From Woeseiaceae bacterium (GTDB lineage: Bacteria > Pseudomonadota > Gammaproteobacteria > Steroidobacterales > Woeseiaceae): 32,828 nt of DNA. The notes beneath the pieces were generated by a model that did not search any database, had not been told where the DNA came from, and saw only the letters and a program-made list of their open reading frames with translations. Shown one piece after another: positions 8,646 through 17,236 of this stretch. The position numbers and the translations under genes are program-made. The first letter of the stretch is position 1. Each line of letters opens with the position of its first letter. The DNA lies in assembly GCA_021773155.1 (NCBI GenBank), contig JAJFKQ010000098.1, positions 1 through 32,828 of the forward strand, written 5' to 3'.

Positions 8646-9706
8646 CAGGTCCACCCCGGCGCAGCAGCTGTTAAACCGGATGATTCCGGAAGGTTCCAGA
8701 GACGGTTCATCCACTGGATAGCGCCGCCCGCAGCGCCCTTGACAAGATTGTCTATCGCGCTCATCACGACCACTGATTCGCCGTCTGTTGCAACGCCAAT
8801 GTGGCACATATTGCTCGCGACAACGTTCTTGAGCCTGGGAGTGGCGCTGACTATTTCAACGAATGGCGAATTCGCATAGGCCGAGGTATAGACCTCCCGT
8901 AGCTGTTGTTCGCTGACCGTTGCCTTGGCTCTGGCCTGTAACGTGACATGGATACCTCTCGAAAACGGTCCTGAGTGAGGCACAAAATGTACGGTAGTGT
9001 CGCGGCCACTGGCAGCAGTCGCAAGTCTGGCAATTTCCGGTGAATGACGGTGCGCGAGTGGCTTGTAGGCATACAGATTACTGTTGCGTTCCGGATGGTG
9101 CGTTCCTGCTTGCGGACTGCGCCCGGAACCAGTGCTGCCGGTTACACCGGAGACAAATACTTCACTCATCGTCAGGCCTGAGCGCATCAGAGGCACTGTC
9201 GCCAGCAACGTCGCCGTCGCGAAGCAGCCCGGATGGCCAATGTGAGGTGTAGTAACCGCGTCGAGGTGTTCGGGGACAGCGCAGGAGAAATCGTGCAGCA
9301 ATTCCGGTGCGCCATGTTGGCCGCCGTAGACAGACTCCCAGGCGGCCTGTTCGGAGTAGCGAAAATCGGCCGACGAGTCCACAACATGCATGTTCACGTT
9401 TTTGTTTTTCGCGGCGTTTAACGCTGCTTTGATAATCCCGGCTGACGCTCCATGTGGCGCGGCAGAAAACAATGCGACATCGCTGCCATCCTCTACGGCA
9501 TTCAGCCATTCATCGCTGGCAACAAAAGAAACTCCAGCCAGCGCCTGAGACAGGTGAGCAAACGTGTCTGCAATCGCCTGATTAGCCCGACTGTCAGAGA
9601 CGGCAGCAGCCAATTCGAAATTAGCATGCCCGGTGATAAGTCGCAGTAATTCACCACCCACATAGCCACCGGCTCCCAGCACGACGGCCTGAATTGGCGA
9701 GCTCAT
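8645..9706 (-). CDS. argC: N-acetyl-gamma-glutamyl-phosphate reductase
   Basis: GAGGYVGGELLRL and the active-site motif GHPGCFATA. Confidence 0.95.
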   Translation of the reverse strand: MSSPIQAVVLGAGGYVGGELLRLITGHANFELAAAVSDSRANQAIADTFAHLSQALAGVSFVASDEWLNAVEDGSDVALFSAAPHGASAGIIKAALNAAKNKNVNMHVVDSSADFRYSEQAAWESVYGGQHGAPELLHDFSCAVPEHLDAVTTPHIGHPGCFATATLLATVPLMRSGLTMSEVFVSGVTGSTGSGRSPQAGTHHPERNSNLYAYKPLAHRHSPEIARLATAASGRDTTVHFVPHSGPFSRGIHVTLQARAKATVSEQQLREVYTSAYANSPFVEIVSATPRLKNVVASNMCHIGVATDGESVVVMSAIDNLVKGAAGGAIQWMNRLWNLPESSGLTAAAPGWT

Positions 9707-10758
9707 GCAGCCTCCCTGCCGAGCAGAGCGGCAATCTTGTCACCCAGCGCTACGCCATTGGAAAGCGCGTTGATTGCCGGTAACGATATACGTTCCGCAA
9801 TTTGCTGTACCCCAACATCATTGTCCGTAGCAGGCCCCGTGACAACGGCGGGTTCGATGTTGTATTCATCGCGTAAGATTTTCGCGCCACCCCAGGCGGA
9901 AACAGGGTCATTGGCACACAACACGACGGCGGTCAGGGCATCGCGAATTTGCTCGTCGGCGAGTATGGCGGCGACACCGTACGCTCCGAGCAATCCATCG
10001 CCGAGTTCCAGAACGATTATATCCGGCGCTTTGGCGCCGAGATCCGTCAACAGCGAGCGCGTCAACGCCGGACCGTTTTCGGCCGTAGTCGTGACAATCC
10101 CAAGATCGGAGAAGATCATCGTGTCTGTGGCGCCAGCGTCTTCCATGGCGAGTATATCGCGCCGCAATGAAACACCCGTCGCCTTGCAAGCGGCGACATT
10201 CAGTCCCAGGTGCCGTAAGCGCCCGACAATGGCACAGGCTGCTGCGGTCTTGCCGGAATCCATGCAGGTTCCGGCGAGAGCTACAACCGGCACACCATTC
10301 ATTTTCAATTGCGCATCCTTATCGAGTGTTGCGGAACCAACACGGGCCGGGACGCCGATGCGCTCGCCAAGATAGGGAAACTCGAGAACAGTACCGAGTA
10401 CTTCGCAGTCGAACGGTGCGCCGACATCCGGATTCGCCGAATCACATATTCCGATGACGCCACCGATATTCAGGATTTGCAAATGATCACCTTTCGCCAG
10501 CTCGGTCGGCAGGTGTCCCGAATAGCCACGCAGCGCATTGCGATGGCCGAGTGCGCCGACGACGATGTCGCCCATCGTGACCGTAGCCATGCGACCTGAT
10601 GTCAGCTCCAGCTGGTTGTAACGTGATTTGTTATTCAGCACACGAACGGCGATGAGCACGCCTTCCTCACACGGAATGTCCGCAGACAATCGAAGCTCGG
10701 AAGCCAGATCATTGTGCTGCGCGACCGAGGCCACTTTATCGACAACGATGCTCTTCAT
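9703..10758 (-). CDS. uncharacterised P-loop protein embedded in the arginine operon
   Basis: About 160-aa N-terminal domain, then ALAGTCMDSGKTAAACAIV (Walker A) and PDIIVLELGDGLLGAYG; true start ATG 10758 with an AGGAGA SD rather than the longer track ORF; overlaps argC by 4 bp. Confidence 0.85.
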   Translation of the reverse strand: MKSIVVDKVASVAQHNDLASELRLSADIPCEEGVLIAVRVLNNKSRYNQLELTSGRMATVTMGDIVVGALGHRNALRGYSGHLPTELAKGDHLQILNIGGVIGICDSANPDVGAPFDCEVLGTVLEFPYLGERIGVPARVGSATLDKDAQLKMNGVPVVALAGTCMDSGKTAAACAIVGRLRHLGLNVAACKATGVSLRRDILAMEDAGATDTMIFSDLGIVTTTAENGPALTRSLLTDLGAKAPDIIVLELGDGLLGAYGVAAILADEQIRDALTAVVLCANDPVSAWGGAKILRDEYNIEPAVVTGPATDNDVGVQQIAERISLPAINALSNGVALGDKIAALLGREAA

Positions 10759-10759
10759 T

Positions 10760-11968
10760 TCAATCTCCTGCCGCTCTTGTTTGTAGCGATCCTGGTAGCG
10801 AAAGGATACGTGCGTAGCCGAGGGCATCGCCGGCCGTCCACTCGCCTGCCGATTCGCCGTAGACGCCTTTGGTGGCAGCCAACAATGAGTGCGGTGATGT
10901 CGTGCCCTCAATGAACAACTGCCCCGGTCGCAGTGCGAACGTAACCGTGCCGGTAACACGCTTCTGAGATGACATGAGAAAGGCTTCGATATCGTCGCAG
11001 GCCAGATCGAGTTGTTTGCCTTCGTGCACGAGGTCGCCGTATACAGCGGATACGCTGTCTTTTATTCGGCTCTGCTGTCCGCTGAGAACCAGTTTCTCAA
11101 GTTCGCGGTGAGCCGTGATTAGTGTAATCGCAGCGGGTGCCTCGAACGCAACGCGACCCTTGGTGCCGAGTACGGTATCGCCGAGATGTATACCGCGTCC
11201 GATGCCATAGCTGCCCGCGAGTACTTCGAGTTTTTCGATCAACTCGACAGGTTCGAGCGCCTCTCCATCCAACGCAACAGGCACGCCTGCGTTGAACTCC
11301 AGCGTATGGCTGGAAGCTTGCAATGGCTCGGAGAACGCGTTGGCTGACAGCACCCAGGCAGATTCGGGGATCGAATTCTCAGACGTCAAAGTTTCCTGAC
11401 CACCAATTGTAATACCCCAAAGGCCACGATTAATTGAGTACGCCGAGCCTTGTGCCGGCAATGGCAGGTCATGCTTCTCAAGATAGGCGAGCTGTTCGTC
11501 GCGTGCCCAGTTGTTATCACGCACCGGCGCAAGGACTTCGAGCCCGGGGTTGAGTGTCCGCAGAGCGACTTCGAAACGAACCTGGTCATTGCCGGCTGCG
11601 GTACAGCCGTGAGCAACGGTCGTTGCGCCACGATCGGTTGCGATCCTGGCCAATCGTTCCGCCTGCAGTCCACGCTCTGCGCCGACGCATAATGGATATG
11701 CCTGGCCGCGAAGTACATTGCCGGCGATCAAGTGTTTGATGACGGTGTCGAAGAAATCCAGCTTCGCATCGATTAATACATGTTCAATCGCACCCAGTGC
11801 CATGGCGCGTTCTTGCAGGGCGATGGCCGCTGCCGCGTCGATACCACCGGTATCAACACAGGCTGTGATTACGTCGCGGCCGTAGTTTTCCTTCAGCCAC
11901 GGAACGCAAAACGATGTATCAAGGCCTCCCGAAAACGCGAGAATAATGGGTGATGTGTCCTTGCTCAC
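10760..11968 (-). CDS. argG: argininosuccinate synthase
   Basis: LAFSGGLDTSFCVPWL PP-loop; HGCTAAGNDQVRFE. Confidence 0.95.
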   Translation of the reverse strand: MSKDTSPIILAFSGGLDTSFCVPWLKENYGRDVITACVDTGGIDAAAAIALQERAMALGAIEHVLIDAKLDFFDTVIKHLIAGNVLRGQAYPLCVGAERGLQAERLARIATDRGATTVAHGCTAAGNDQVRFEVALRTLNPGLEVLAPVRDNNWARDEQLAYLEKHDLPLPAQGSAYSINRGLWGITIGGQETLTSENSIPESAWVLSANAFSEPLQASSHTLEFNAGVPVALDGEALEPVELIEKLEVLAGSYGIGRGIHLGDTVLGTKGRVAFEAPAAITLITAHRELEKLVLSGQQSRIKDSVSAVYGDLVHEGKQLDLACDDIEAFLMSSQKRVTGTVTFALRPGQLFIEGTTSPHSLLAATKGVYGESAGEWTAGDALGYARILSLPGSLQTRAAGD

Positions 11969-11986
11969 TGGGGTCTCCGATATTAT

Positions 11987-12433
11987 CTAGGAACGAGCTG
12001 CGTGCTCGATCCGGGTAATGAGGTTTTTCTGTGCGATACCGGACTCGGTCGCAACGAATACGGTGTCATCGCCGCCAATATTGCCGATTACTTCGGGCCA
12101 GTCGCAGCGGTCGAACGCGAGCGCAACACGCTGTGCGGCGCCAATCGCAGTTTTAACGACCAGCAGATTGGGGCCCGCTGGCTGGATGGTTCGAAGTAAC
12201 TCGGCGACAGCAGCAAACTGGTCGTCATCGGCCTGGCGGCTAGTGGGCAGCTCGTAACCTGCAGCGGTCTTGATCGCGCCGAGTTCCTTGAGGTCACGAC
12301 TGACGCTGGATTGCGTTGCGACATAGCCCGCGGATTGCAACGCGGCCACGAGCGAGCCCTGCGTTTCCGCAGGTCGCTTAAGCAGCAATCGCCGTATCGC
12401 GTCGCGTCTGGGTTCGTGATTTCCGTTGGGCAC
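11987..12433 (-). CDS. argR: arginine repressor ArgR (GTG start)
   Basis: N-terminal wHTH ATQSSVSRDLKELGAIK; C-terminal GNIGGDDTVFVAT. Confidence 0.94.
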   Translation of the reverse strand: MPNGNHEPRRDAIRRLLLKRPAETQGSLVAALQSAGYVATQSSVSRDLKELGAIKTAAGYELPTSRQADDDQFAAVAELLRTIQPAGPNLLVVKTAIGAAQRVALAFDRCDWPEVIGNIGGDDTVFVATESGIAQKNLITRIEHAARS

Positions 12434-12446
12434 GGGCTGTCTCGCA

Positions 12447-12489
12447 TAAATATGCGCATAAGTTGAACACCATGCGCATATTTAGTCAA
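12447..12489 (-). promoter_or_regulatory. putative argR-operon promoter with paired palindromic operator sites
   Basis: Minus strand TTGACT (12484-12489) - 17 nt - TCAACT (12461-12466); palindromes ATGCGCAT (12472-12479, between the boxes) and TATGCGCATA (12451-12460, just after -10), centres 20 bp apart. Confidence 0.6.
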
Positions 12490-12510
12490 GCGCTCTGGAG
12501 CGCGTTTTTT
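12490..12510 (+). terminator. possible intrinsic terminator on the plus strand
   Basis: GCGCT-ctgg-AGCGC stem followed by gTTTTTT; short stem. Confidence 0.35.
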
Positions 12511-12560
12511 GCCTTTTTCTGCGCTACACTGCGCCGCTTTGCTGAGTCCGGAGCATCATT

Positions 12561-13220
12561 GTGCAGACACCTGAGACCGTCGAGGTCACCACTGGCGAAA
12601 ATCCCCAGGGCAGCGTTATCTGGCTGCACGGTCTGGGCGCCGACGGCCACGATTTTGAGCCCATCGTTCCGGAGTTACGTTTACCAACGAATTTGTCTCT
12701 GCGATTCATTTTTCCGCATGCGCCCGTGCAGCCCGTGACGATCAACGGCGGTATGGCGATGCGATCCTGGTACGACATCGTGAGCTTTGATTCCGAGGGC
12801 CGGGCAGACAGGGCTGGAGTACTTGCAAGCAGCGACTTGCTGGACGGACTGATTGCCAGAGAAATCGAACGTGGCGTGGCGCCCCAAAAAATTGTAGTTG
12901 CCGGATTTTCACAAGGTGGTGCGGTAGCGATCCACACAGCACTGCAAACCGAACACCCGATCGCAGGTCTCATGGCATTGTCTACTTATATGGCCTTGCC
13001 CGAGGATGCGGAGAGCGCCGTAAGTCGCAAGGATTTGCCGATCTTTATGGCACACGGCAGCTTTGATCCGGTATTGCGTATGGAGTGGGGTCGATCGTCC
13101 GCGGACAGGCTTATCGAAGCCGGGTATGCAGTCGACTGGCATGAGTACCCGATGGCGCATGCGGTTTGTCCACAGGAGATCGCAGACATTAGCAATTGGT
13201 TATCCGCGATCTACAACTGA
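12561..13220 (+). CDS. alpha/beta hydrolase, carboxylesterase/phospholipase family (GTG start)
   Basis: VIWLHGLGADGHDF, nucleophile elbow AGFSQGGA, late catalytic His in HEYPMAHAV. Confidence 0.9.
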   Translation: MQTPETVEVTTGENPQGSVIWLHGLGADGHDFEPIVPELRLPTNLSLRFIFPHAPVQPVTINGGMAMRSWYDIVSFDSEGRADRAGVLASSDLLDGLIAREIERGVAPQKIVVAGFSQGGAVAIHTALQTEHPIAGLMALSTYMALPEDAESAVSRKDLPIFMAHGSFDPVLRMEWGRSSADRLIEAGYAVDWHEYPMAHAVCPQEIADISNWLSAIYN

Positions 13221-13988
13221 TCAGGCCGGATTCTTTGGGGCGGTCGTAAATGTGGAATCGCCTGCTCTCTTGCCGTCGGCATCAAACCGTCGTTCGTGAA
13301 ATCGCCACGAACCGGCAGCATCGAGTAAAGCAACACTCGAGCTTCGCGTGCCGTAATCAGGCAGGACGATAAACGCTGCGCTGATCGCGTGAGCCATTTC
13401 GAACGGTAGATGTTCATTGTCTATCTCATCGACGGAAGCTTTTTGTCGGTCGTCGAGCAGCCGGAACAACTCAGTTTCATTCACCTTGTCGTTTCGGATC
13501 AGCGCTTCAAGTGCAGCCTTGCTACGAACCACTTTATGCCAGGGCGAATCCAGTAGCGCATTGCTGAGCCCATAAACGCCCGGCGTCAAAGTTCGCACGC
13601 CGTCGGTGCGGTTCGAAAGACACGCCAGCGTCGCACCATCGCTGACGAGCAGATTGAATCCCGCGTATTTAGCACCATCAATATCGTTCAGGTAGTCGAC
13701 TGGAGAATCCGTGCTGTTAAGGAATTCGGTAACGAGATGACCACGTGAGCGGTACTTTGGGGACGGCAGCTGTGCATCCCGAAAATTCGTAACCGTCGCA
13801 AACCGCCCGCCACGATGCAACGCAAGCCAGGTGCCGCCGGCCTGTAAATCTCGACCACCGGCAATGTCCGGAATGTCAGACCACCAGTGCGCGTGTTCCG
13901 TGGGGCGACCGTGAAACTCATCGCGATTGCCCGCAACAATCAACGGAAACTCAGAATGCTGCTGCCAGGCAAGAACAACCAGGCACAT
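13221..13988 (-). CDS. TANGO2/NRDE family protein
   Basis: N-terminus MCLVVLAWQ...LIVAGNRDEFHGRPT is the family signature. Confidence 0.88.
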   Translation of the reverse strand: MCLVVLAWQQHSEFPLIVAGNRDEFHGRPTEHAHWWSDIPDIAGGRDLQAGGTWLALHRGGRFATVTNFRDAQLPSPKYRSRGHLVTEFLNSTDSPVDYLNDIDGAKYAGFNLLVSDGATLACLSNRTDGVRTLTPGVYGLSNALLDSPWHKVVRSKAALEALIRNDKVNETELFRLLDDRQKASVDEIDNEHLPFEMAHAISAAFIVLPDYGTRSSSVALLDAAGSWRFHERRFDADGKRAGDSTFTTAPKNPA

Positions 13989-13990
13989 GA

Positions 13991-14893
13991 CTACTCTTTC
14001 GTTTCCGTGCCAAGCCAGCCTTCGACCAGGCGGCGCGCGATCGAAATACTAAATGGCAACTTCGGAAACCCCGAGCGCAGTTCTTTGTGCGTGAACCATC
14101 GTGCGTCTTCAAGTTCGCCGTCGTTAAGACGGATTTCCTGAGCCACCGCCGTATCGGCTTCAGCAACGAAACCGAGCATCAGCGAGGATGGGAATGGCCA
14201 GGGCTGCGAGCTGTGATAGCTAACTGCGGCTACGCGAACGTTGGTTTCTTCATAAACCTCCCGGCGAACTGCGTCCTCAAGACTTTCGCCAGGTTCGACA
14301 AAGCCAGCGATTGTGGAGTACAGCCCCTCGGGCCAGCCTGTTTGTCGACCGAGCAAACAACGGTCTCCATCCGCAACCAGGACAATGATGGCCGGGTCTA
14401 CACGCGGGAAAATCTCGCGGCCACACTCCGAATTTACGCAGCGCCGTGAATTGCCACCAGCATCCGGCCGAGCCGAGGAACCGCATCGGCCACAAAAAAG
14501 TTGCGAGGAGTGCCAAAGAACCAGCCCACGTGCATGCGCCGCAAGATTAGCCTCGTCCGCAGGCAGTACTGTGCCGAGATAGCGCAGATCTTGAAACTCG
14601 CCGAGTTCCGGGTAGGGCGGCTTGCCGTCGGCGGCAATAGATACGGCAAAAGCCGGTTTGCCACGGAACAACCCAAGAAATATCTGATTGTGCTCATCGA
14701 GAAAGTTCTCGATCTGGTGTCGCTCAAGCAACATGAGCTGCAAAGGGTCGCCACCAACCAGACAGTGATCACCCCAGACGGGAACAAAGCGCGTCGCCGA
14801 ATTGGCTAGCGCTTCGTTCAGCCAATCTGCGTCCTTGCGCATCTCGCCACTTCGATCGACGAACGCGCCCGCGAACACATTGTGATTTTCCAT
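13991..14893 (-). CDS. nudC: NAD+/NADH diphosphatase (Nudix)
   Basis: Zn ribbon CGRCG...CVNSECG; Nudix box GFVEPGESLEDAVRREVYEETNV; SQPWPFPSSLM; start set at ATG 14893. Confidence 0.93.
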   Translation of the reverse strand: MENHNVFAGAFVDRSGEMRKDADWLNEALANSATRFVPVWGDHCLVGGDPLQLMLLERHQIENFLDEHNQIFLGLFRGKPAFAVSIAADGKPPYPELGEFQDLRYLGTVLPADEANLAAHARGLVLWHSSQLFCGRCGSSARPDAGGNSRRCVNSECGREIFPRVDPAIIVLVADGDRCLLGRQTGWPEGLYSTIAGFVEPGESLEDAVRREVYEETNVRVAAVSYHSSQPWPFPSSLMLGFVAEADTAVAQEIRLNDGELEDARWFTHKELRSGFPKLPFSISIARRLVEGWLGTETKE

Positions 14894-14910
14894 CCGGCCA
14901 GTGTAACCCA

Positions 14911-15471
14911 CTAGTGAGCATTGCTGATGATCTCGCATGCAGGGCAAGTGCCGCTATCCAGTGCGTATGCGTCCTGCACGTAATACGCTTCGCAGTGATT
15001 GCAGCTCGCGAGATAGAGCTCGTCGTTATAGGAAATACACTGCAACAGATTCCATGCCCATTCAAAGCTTAACTGTGGTTCCTTGTGCAATAGCAAATAG
15101 GTTTCATAGGCACGACAGAGTCGGTGTCCGAATTCCACGTCGGGACGTGGCCAGCATGGATGCACGAAATCATCCTGGTCGATACGCACGAGAAGCCCGA
15201 CCGAGAAAAGGGCAACGAGTGTCGTTGCCTGTATCTGATTCTTTGAGTTCTTGACGAAGCGATTTATCTGGCGGGGCGATTTGCCACGCCGACGTTTAAC
15301 ATCGGATGTGCCGCTGTTGCGGAAGTAGGTGGTGTACAGTTTCCGTATTCGGTCGTCGGAGAGCCCCGTACACTCGCGGATGGTACGAGTTCGCGCTTCG
15401 TGACGAATCATTCGGAGCGCGAGCTCGAACTGACTGCGTTCCCCTGAATAGCGGTCATCGGTGAATCTCAT
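14911..15471 (-). CDS. flhC: FlhC-like transcriptional activator
   Basis: C-terminal four-Cys zinc site LASCNHCEAYYVQDAYALDSGTCPACEI and N-terminal RTIRECTGLSDDRIRKLY helix pattern. Confidence 0.75.
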   Translation of the reverse strand: MRFTDDRYSGERSQFELALRMIRHEARTRTIRECTGLSDDRIRKLYTTYFRNSGTSDVKRRRGKSPRQINRFVKNSKNQIQATTLVALFSVGLLVRIDQDDFVHPCWPRPDVEFGHRLCRAYETYLLLHKEPQLSFEWAWNLLQCISYNDELYLASCNHCEAYYVQDAYALDSGTCPACEIISNAH

Positions 15472-15655
15472 TGTTTACTCTCCAGTATTTTCCGAGCCTC
15501 GTCATTTCTTACCATTTATGATAGAAAACGACCATATATAGTATTACCATAGCCTATATTATCCATACATGGTCGAATAATCCGACATATAGTAATTCGA
15601 GAAACGGGCTAGAAAAGCCTGCAAGGGGGACAAAAGAGCCCCGAAGGGAGACAAT

Positions 15656-16267
15656 ATGGAGCACAACAGCGAATTTCCAGGGCCGAGTCCGGATGACTAC
15701 GCCAACGTCCTGGCTTTGAATACAGCCTTCATCAAAGCAACATCCGAACTAAAAGGTCCGCAACGAGGACGCCTTGCCGCAGCGCCGTTCTTGCTGTTTT
15801 CATTGCGCGAAGACGACGTCGGATGGTGGGCGAGTGTCCTGGCCGATCAACGTCAGGGCGACCTGATGGCAGTCGCCGAGCACGAGAGTCCGGAATTGCG
15901 CCGTATACAGACTGCAGCGATGAGTTTTCTCTGGCAACTCGCCCGTCGTAATCCCTACGCGGCACGAATTATCAGCGGCGCAACGATAGAGTGGTGCGAA
16001 AAGATTTCGAGTCTGCCTCTGGTGACATTGCTCAACCGGATCGGTGGGCGCGATGACTTGATGGTCTCTCGGCTGGATCAGCCGGTTGCACTGGGCGAGC
16101 GCTTACTGGGCAGTGGCACAAGTTCGCGGCGTCAGATTCGCAGGTCTTCACAACTGACAGTGCTGCAAACGCTGCTGACAAATTCAGGATTCGATAACTA
16201 CACGCGGCTCCCCGCCGCAGCCTGCAGGATGTCAGGTCCATTGCGCGTCCTGGACAAGAAGTCGTGA
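15656..16267 (+). CDS. uncharacterised protein, possible FlhD-like domain
   Basis: Intact 203-aa ORF with SD GAAGGGAG; residues ~88-145 resemble FlhD by eye; divergent from flhC. Confidence 0.7.
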   Translation: MEHNSEFPGPSPDDYANVLALNTAFIKATSELKGPQRGRLAAAPFLLFSLREDDVGWWASVLADQRQGDLMAVAEHESPELRRIQTAAMSFLWQLARRNPYAARIISGATIEWCEKISSLPLVTLLNRIGGRDDLMVSRLDQPVALGERLLGSGTSSRRQIRRSSQLTVLQTLLTNSGFDNYTRLPAAACRMSGPLRVLDKKS

Positions 16268-16303
16268 CGATTCGAGGGCGGCGCGGGTACAATACGCGAC
16301 CTG

Positions 16304-17236
16304 ATGAATGCCCTGACAATAAAAAACCTCAGAAAGACCTACGACAACGGTAACCAGGCCCTCAAAGGTATCAACCTTAACGTTGCGGCTGGTGATTTCT
16401 ACGCGTTGCTTGGGCCGAATGGAGCTGGCAAAACCACAGCGATCGGGATTGTCAGTTCGCTCGTTAACAAGACCAGCGGCGAAGTCGAGATTTTCGGTCA
16501 CAGCATCGATACGGATTTCGAAGCGGCGAAGTCCTGTCTCGGTCTGGTGCCACAGGAAATCAATCTCAATCTCTGGGACACGGTCGGCAATATCGTCAAG
16601 AATCAAGCCGGCTATTACGGCATCGGCGGCAAGGTCGCCCGTGAACGCGTGGAGAAATACTTGCGTGCGCTACGTCTTTGGGACCGACGCGATGATATCG
16701 CCCGCAGTCTGTCAGGTGGCATGAAGCGCAGACTCATGATCGCCCGCGCACTCGTGCATGAACCGCGATTGCTGATTCTTGATGAGCCTACTGCCGGCGT
16801 GGATATTGAGATTCGGCGATCAATGTGGGAGTACTTGCGGGAGATCAATGCCGCCGGGACGACGATTATTCTGACGACGCATTATCTGGAGGAAGCGGAA
16901 TCGCTGTGCCGTCACATCGGTATTATCGATGGTGGAAGGATCATCGAAGACGCGAAGATGAGTACGGTGCTGCGCAAGCTACAGCGCGAAGTGCTGATTC
17001 TCAGTCTGGCCGGCGACATAACTGAAGCACCGAAACTTGAAGGATTCAAAACCCAACTCCGGGATGATTGTGAACTCGAAGTCGAAAAAGGACCGGACCG
17101 CGACATCAATGACCTGTTTGAGCAACTGAACAAACACGGCATCCGGGTAGTGAGTATGCGCAACAAGGCGAACCGCCTCGAAGAATTGTTTATGCGTTTG
17201 GTCGACAGCAAGCAGGCGCCGGAGGTGGCTGCATGA
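16304..17236 (+). CDS. ABC transporter ATP-binding protein (YadG-like)
   Basis: Walker A GPNGAGKTT, signature LSGGMKRRLMIARAL, Walker B LLILDEPTAGVD. Confidence 0.95.
   Translation: MNALTIKNLRKTYDNGNQALKGINLNVAAGDFYALLGPNGAGKTTAIGIVSSLVNKTSGEVEIFGHSIDTDFEAAKSCLGLVPQEINLNLWDTVGNIVKNQAGYYGIGGKVARERVEKYLRALRLWDRRDDIARSLSGGMKRRLMIARALVHEPRLLILDEPTAGVDIEIRRSMWEYLREINAAGTTIILTTHYLEEAESLCRHIGIIDGGRIIEDAKMSTVLRKLQREVLILSLAGDITEAPKLEGFKTQLRDDCELEVEKGPDRDINDLFEQLNKHGIRVVSMRNKANRLEELFMRLVDSKQAPEVAA

Noticed and set aside
8646-8807. N-terminal extension of ArgD in the track
   Set aside because: Overlaps the argC coding end; the ATG at 8645 overlapping the argC stop is the standard coupled start.
9737-10375. 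212-aa plus-strand ORF opposite the P-loop gene
   Set aside because: Low-complexity Ser/Ala/Arg-rich composition typical of antisense frames; the minus-strand ORF has a clear Walker A motif and SD.
10759-10959. 67-aa N-terminal extension of the P-loop ORF in the track
   Set aside because: It overlaps the argG 3' end and is Arg/His/Cys-rich noise; ATG 10758 has a good Shine-Dalgarno.
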